A stretch of 64,000 nucleotides of DNA from an uncultured Clostridia bacterium (GTDB taxonomy: Bacteria; Bacillota; Clostridia; Saccharofermentanales; Saccharofermentanaceae): NCBI GenBank assembly GCA_946537885.1, contig CAMNGC010000009.1, positions 21,843 to 85,842 on the forward strand. The letters run 5' to 3'. The translations under genes and the position numbers were made by a program. This document shows positions 61,199-64,000 of this stretch, piece after piece; the stretch's first letter is position 1, and every line of letters begins with the position of its first letter. Under the pieces are notes generated by a model. The model saw nothing but the letters and a program-made list of their open reading frames with translations, ran no database searches and was not told the DNA's origin.

Positions 61199-62128
61199 AT
61201 GGCATTCGTACAGGCAAAATGTGTTAACTGCGGCGGGATCCTTACCGTTGATTCAGATCTTAAGACGGCCAACTGTCCGCACTGCGGCGTGACCTATGTT
61301 GTTGAGGATTCCATTAATTACTACAACACTGTCACCAAGGTCGAACATCTGCATGCAGATGTAGTAAATATTGCAGACGAGAAATCATCGGAGGGCCTTC
61401 TTAAGGCGGCCGATGCCTATGTTAAACTCGGGAAATTTAAGCTCGCTCGTGACAAATATGAGCAGGCGACGACACTGGCGCCGCAGAACTGGCGCGGCTG
61501 GTGCGGACTGATCGTGGCTACCACTCACAACTTCGAGAAGAGGATACAGTCGAGAGGCACACTTATGATGCTGGAAGACTATGCCCGATCGGCCGAAGCT
61601 TTCGCAACAGACGGAGAGTGCAACAAGTTGATCAAGCGATTTAAGGAATATGAGGCTGCTCAGAAGGGACTGAACAAAAAGGAGATATCTGAGCTTCGCG
61701 ATTCTGTCAGGGAGACTGAGAATAAGCTTCAAGCCCTCGGCGTGTCCGAGAGAGATTGCAGAGCCTTTATAGAACAGGCTCATGTCGATAAAGATGTCAC
61801 GGAAAAAAAGATCTACAAGCTTCGTCAGAGTCATACAAGACCTGTGGGACGGGCAGTTATCGGAGCGGATATTGTTATAAGCATTTTCGTTAAGATCTTC
61901 ATTAAAGGGTTATTCGGACTAAAGGCACTTTTGCTGCTGCCGGCTATATCTCTCGCGGGAGTTCTTATTCATTCTCATTTATCGGAGCATAAGCTTACTA
62001 GCGCTCTTCGGGATATTGACAGCAGATTGCCTCAGTGGTCAGCATCAGTCGATTCCATAAGGAAGAATAAGATCAGCATCGAGCATGAGAAGGAAGCGCT
62101 GTTGGAGACACTAAAGGCGTACGAATAA
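61199..62128 (+). CDS. Zinc-ribbon, TPR-like, coiled-coil membrane-associated protein
   Basis: 309 residues. The N-terminal zinc ribbon has KCVNCGG and CPHCGV (CxxC-CxxC). A TPR-like helical pair follows (about 65-105: EGLLKAADAYVKLGKFKLARDKYEQATTLAPQNWRGW). A coiled coil spans about 150-200, and a basic, hydrophobic segment about 220-260 makes one or two membrane helices. A final coiled coil (LRDIDSRLPQWSASVDSIRKN) closes the protein. Such zinc ribbon-TPR proteins are common but uncharacterised in Clostridia. The GGGAGGAG ribosome site is good. Confidence 0.68.
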   Translation: MAFVQAKCVNCGGILTVDSDLKTANCPHCGVTYVVEDSINYYNTVTKVEHLHADVVNIADEKSSEGLLKAADAYVKLGKFKLARDKYEQATTLAPQNWRGWCGLIVATTHNFEKRIQSRGTLMMLEDYARSAEAFATDGECNKLIKRFKEYEAAQKGLNKKEISELRDSVRETENKLQALGVSERDCRAFIEQAHVDKDVTEKKIYKLRQSHTRPVGRAVIGADIVISIFVKIFIKGLFGLKALLLLPAISLAGVLIHSHLSEHKLTSALRDIDSRLPQWSASVDSIRKNKISIEHEKEALLETLKAYE

Positions 62129-62219
62129 GTCTTTCGAAAAGCAACCGTCCGGGCGGTCTGCATCCTTCTATAGATGTTTTAGTATCTTGAGTTGTTGATG
62201 ACAAAAAACTATCCTTTGA

Positions 62220-62363
62220 CAAACGACACGGAAACGACACTGTCAAGGAGGTTTTTTATTGTCGTTTTGTTGTCGTTCGGGCTTTGAGAGGGTGTTTTCG
62301 GCCAAACGACACGGAAACGACAATGCCTGGCAGGGAATCCGTTGTCGTTTTGTTGTCGCTCGG
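62220..62363 (+). repeat. Tandem pair of CGACAA/TTGTCG inverted-repeat units
   Basis: Unit 1 (62220-62280) and unit 2 (62303-62363) each begin CAAACGACACGGAAACGACA and end with a 22-bp block containing TTGTCGTTTTGTTGTCG (21 of 22 identical between units). Within each unit the ends are imperfect inverted repeats able to fold into a long hairpin. The terminal block recurs inverted at 55846 and partly at 43432. The units lie between a gene end and a gene remnant. Confidence 0.8.
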
Positions 62364-62383
62364 TCGTATGGTGTTATAATTAA

Positions 62384-62635
62384 AACAGCTATAGGCACAC
62401 AGAATTCTATATTGAAGATGTTACTGTATACCGTCTGTCCGGGAATGAACCCTGGTTGATCTATGATTTTGATGCATTAGAGACTGAGATCTATGCAGAA
62501 TATGATAAATGGTATGAGGAGACTTTCGGTGAACCTTCTCCAGGCTGCGATGGATATAATGTCATCAGGACAAGTGTCAAAGACATCAGAGATAATCCTG
62601 AACCTCCGAGTAGTACAGATTATCAAAGCCGCTGA
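62384..62635 (+). pseudogene. 3' remnant of an unrecognised gene
   Basis: One frame is open for 83 codons without a start codon and reads like protein (HTEFYIEDVTVYRLSGNEPW, then EIYAEYDKWYEETFGEPSP), ending in a stop at 62633. It begins about 20 nt after the second TTGTCG repeat unit. The acidic, aromatic composition suggests a secreted or surface protein, but no family is recognised. It may also be chance, but the composition argues for coding origin. Confidence 0.4.
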
Positions 62636-62686
62636 ATCTTGTGACACGGTCGCGCACAAACAAATGTTTCTTTTTGCCGGGATTAA

Positions 62687-62695
62687 TGTTATAAT
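62687..62695 (+). promoter_or_regulatory. Extended -10 promoter of the small toxin-like gene
   Basis: TGTTATAAT, about 75 nt before the ATG at 62770. The 5' leader contains CGGTTTGGCCTC (62727-62738), complementary to GAGGCCAACCG at 62901-62911 apart from one bulged base. It also has a CTATC/GATAG stem touching the ribosome site. Confidence 0.55.
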
Positions 62696-62769
62696 CACAG
62701 TCTGAGATATTACCATAAACGGTAGGCGGTTTGGCCTCTATCCCCGAAGGGAGATAGGAGGTGATGCTT

Positions 62770-62859
62770 ATGAGTGATTATGAGATACTGAGCCTTGTGC
62801 TCACTGTTGATCTTCTGATCGTTTCAGTTATAGCACTTTGTCTTAAGGGCAAAGATTAA
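62770..62859 (+). CDS. 29-residue membrane peptide, candidate type I toxin (Hol_Tox-like)
   Basis: Too short for the ORF track. ATG 62770 follows AGGAGG with 8 nt spacing; an in-frame ATG at 62764 is too close. The peptide starts MSDYEILSLVLTVDLLIVSV and ends CLKGKD: a short polar start, one hydrophobic helix and a basic tail, as in the 'putative holin-like toxin' family of Firmicutes (M-S/T-x-Y-E start). The leader can pair with the 3' UTR, and a convergent promoter downstream should produce an antisense RNA overlapping the gene's 3' end. This is the architecture of type I toxin-antitoxin loci such as txpA/ratA. Toxicity is inferred. Confidence 0.72.
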   Translation: MSDYEILSLVLTVDLLIVSVIALCLKGKD

Positions 62860-62887
62860 GCCGCCCCGACCAAGGATAACGGCTTAA
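62856..62887. terminator. Bidirectional hairpin at the toxin stop codon
   Basis: TTAAGCCG and CGGCTTAA (8 bp perfect, 16-nt loop). The minus-strand reading ends in TCTTT (antisense RNA terminator). The plus-strand reading continues TTATCTTT. Its first bases include the toxin's TAA. Confidence 0.6.
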
Positions 62888-62900
62888 TTATCTTTATCCT

Positions 62901-62933
62901 GAGGCCAACCGTCGACCGGTAAGGTCTCTTTCT
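62901..62933 (+). terminator. Probable toxin mRNA terminator
   Basis: GAGGCC-A-ACCG pairs with CGGT-AA-GGTCTC, followed by TTTCT. The left arm is also complementary to the mRNA leader at 62727-62738, so the two pairings compete. Confidence 0.5.
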
Positions 62934-62939
62934 ATATAG

Positions 62940-62968
62940 ATTTTAGCATCAAGGGATTTAAGCGTCAA
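62940..62968 (-). promoter_or_regulatory. Sigma-A promoter for the antisense RNA
   Basis: On the minus strand TTGACG (62968-62963), exactly 17 nt, then TAAAAT (62945-62940). It points away from the DUF4214 gene and toward the toxin gene, with no other target. Confidence 0.7.
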
Positions 62969-63032
62969 ACAAAGAATCTTAATCTGCGTTTTGATGTATA
63001 ATTACGTATATCCGTCCCGGGGAGGCGTCTTT

Positions 63033-64000
63033 ATGAGATCTCGAAAGTTTATATGCGCATTACTTACAGCCGCGTTCATCGCCGGTTCGTTTGCATTCTC
63101 ATCCGGCTCGAAAGTCGCATCTCTTGATCCCGCATCCACGACCGTCAACGCTGCATCGTTCAACGAGCAGGGAGTGACAGATTTTGTTACCAGACTTTAC
63201 GATATCTGTATTGGAAGAGCACCCGATGCAGCAGGACTCGCAGACTGGACAGGCCAGCTTAAGAACGGCAAGGCAACAGGTGTATCAGTAGCCTATGGAT
63301 TTATCTTCTCTCAGGAATTCCAGAACAAAGGCTATACCAACGATGAGTATGTGGAGATCATGTATAACGCCTTCTTCGGAAGAGCATCAGATCCCACAGG
63401 CAAATCTAACTGGCTCAACAGCATGAACGCAGGAATGACCAGGGAAGAGCTCTTTATGGGTTTTGCAAATTCAACAGAGTTCTTCAACCTCTGTAACGAG
63501 TACGGCATCACTGCAGGATGCCACATAATGGGAAGAGATTTCACACAGACAGCACAGATTAATCTGTTCGTTGAGAGACTTTACAACGTCATTCTCGGAC
63601 GTCCGTGTGATCAGTGGGGTATGCAGGACTGGTCAACGAGACTCGCGAGCAGAGAGATAAGCGGAGCAGAAGCAGCCTATGGTTTTGTCTTCTCTCCTGA
63701 GTACAGGAACAAGAATAAGTCAGACAGTGATTTCCTCGAAGATCTATACAATGCTTTTATGGGCAGAGCATCTGATCAGGGCGGAAAAGCATACTGGCAG
63801 AACCAGATCAACATTGGAAGGACAGACAGGGATATCTTTAACGGCTTTACCGGTTCTCAGGAGTTTATTGGTATATGCAATGACTATGGAATCGATAAGG
63901 GCGGAGATATCACGACCGGTCAGACATCTGCCAGAGCAGGCAGATCTCCTGCTCCTACAGAGCCAGCTCCTACACAGCACGTACATAATTATGTTGTAGT
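63033..64000 (+). CDS. Secreted DUF4214-repeat protein (3' end outside window)
   Basis: Missed by the ORF track because it runs off the window; open from ATG 63033 (GGGGAGG upstream) to 64000, at least 322 residues. Residues 1-41 are a signal peptide (ICALLTAAFIAGSFAFSSG). Two long DUF4214 units follow, each made of two related halves: FVTRLYDICIGRAPDAAGLADW and YNAFFGRASDPTGKSNWL, then LFVERLYNVILGRPCDQWG and YNAFMGRASDQGGKAYW. A Pro/Thr linker (PAPTEPAPT) and HVHNYVV start another extracellular domain. DUF4214 is found in surface and S-layer-like proteins; adhesion or glycan binding is possible. A TATAAT at 62997 is a likely -10. Confidence 0.88.
   Translation, partial: MRSRKFICALLTAAFIAGSFAFSSGSKVASLDPASTTVNAASFNEQGVTDFVTRLYDICIGRAPDAAGLADWTGQLKNGKATGVSVAYGFIFSQEFQNKGYTNDEYVEIMYNAFFGRASDPTGKSNWLNSMNAGMTREELFMGFANSTEFFNLCNEYGITAGCHIMGRDFTQTAQINLFVERLYNVILGRPCDQWGMQDWSTRLASREISGAEAAYGFVFSPEYRNKNKSDSDFLEDLYNAFMGRASDQGGKAYWQNQINIGRTDRDIFNGFTGSQEFIGICNDYGIDKGGDITTGQTSARAGRSPAPTEPAPTQHVHNYVV

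Larger units (their letters stand above)
62850..62933 (-). ncRNA. Predicted antisense antitoxin RNA
   Basis: A minus-strand promoter at 62968-62940 would start an RNA near 62933. Reading leftward it meets a hairpin (TTAAGCCG/CGGCTTAA, 62887-62856) followed by TCTTT, giving about 84 nt. It is complementary to the toxin 3' UTR, stop codon and last few codons. Confidence 0.55.

Noticed and set aside
62259-62459. 66-residue ORF across the TTGTCG repeats
   Set aside because: It reads through repeat units in one frame. The neighbouring frame carries the more protein-like remnant.
1-64000. Prophage, integron or complete insertion sequence
   Set aside because: No integrase, transposase, phage structural gene or terminal duplication was recognised. 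The CGACAA elements have no enzyme of their own here.

Overview
The window reads as chromosome from an anaerobic Gram-positive Firmicute of class Clostridia (Lachnospiraceae-like). Supporting evidence is an electron-bifurcating NfnAB, an [FeFe] hydrogenase, lipobox and Gram-positive ABC/two-component modules, strong GGAGG ribosome sites, and the tmk-holB-ricT-trmN6-rsmI gene order usual in Firmicutes. Genus cannot be fixed from sequence reading alone. I see no rRNA, CRISPR array, complete insertion sequence or prophage. One tRNA (Gln, CUG) is present.

Layout. 0-2 kb: NfnAB transhydrogenase (first gene cut by the window edge). 2-9.2 kb: a solute-binding-type lipoprotein, a permease-ATPase-permease exporter and a NarL-type two-component pair. 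9.3-17.2 kb: SulP transporter, membrane EAL protein, CDF metal exporter and a circularly permuted GH3 glycosidase. 17.2-21.4 kb: a decayed nuclease-like gene, an unusual SpoIIAA-like/J-like/membrane/binding-protein fusion, a pseudouridine synthase, an Smr-like protein, a type-4 uracil-DNA glycosylase and tRNA-Gln. 21.5-31.6 kb: epimerase, TetR, esterase, an apparently 5'-truncated FtsX permease, an MFS pump behind a complex operator, and a LysR-controlled flavodoxin/acetyltransferase/NTF2/aldo-keto reductase cluster. 31.9-38.7 kb: MutS-like ATPase, OmpR-type two-component pair and an ABC exporter preceded by four 11-bp-phased TTTAAG repeats. 39.3-43.2 kb: a NuoF-like/GltD-like fusion with an [FeFe] hydrogenase. 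43.2-49.9 kb: repeat-rich intergenic DNA, acetyltransferase, BFD-like protein, DeoR regulator, and a SASA-family protein without its catalytic motifs between two AraC regulators. 50-52.3 kb: folE-folP-folB-folK. 52.3-57.7 kb: a disordered Arg/Asn protein, tmk, holB, ricT, a 2[4Fe-4S] ferredoxin, trmN6-like and rsmI. 57.7-64 kb: PAS-GGDEF-EAL protein, membrane proteins, repeat units, a gene remnant, a candidate type I toxin-antitoxin locus, and a secreted DUF4214 protein running off the end.

Most notable. (1) At 62.69-62.97 kb a 29-residue membrane peptide like Hol_Tox toxins is followed by a convergent promoter (TTGACG-N17-TAAAAT) that would make an antisense RNA of about 84 nt ending in a hairpin over the toxin stop codon. 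(2) A dispersed family of intergenic repeats (CGACAA/TTGTCG inverted repeats and a two-part GCTTAAGC element) occurs at 43.2-43.5, 55.8-55.9 and 62.2-62.4 kb. (3) Three genes have a -10 box so close to the ATG, with no ribosome site, that their mRNAs should be leaderless. (4) There are several domain fusions and pseudo-enzymes. All functional assignments come from motif recognition and context; no database search was run.
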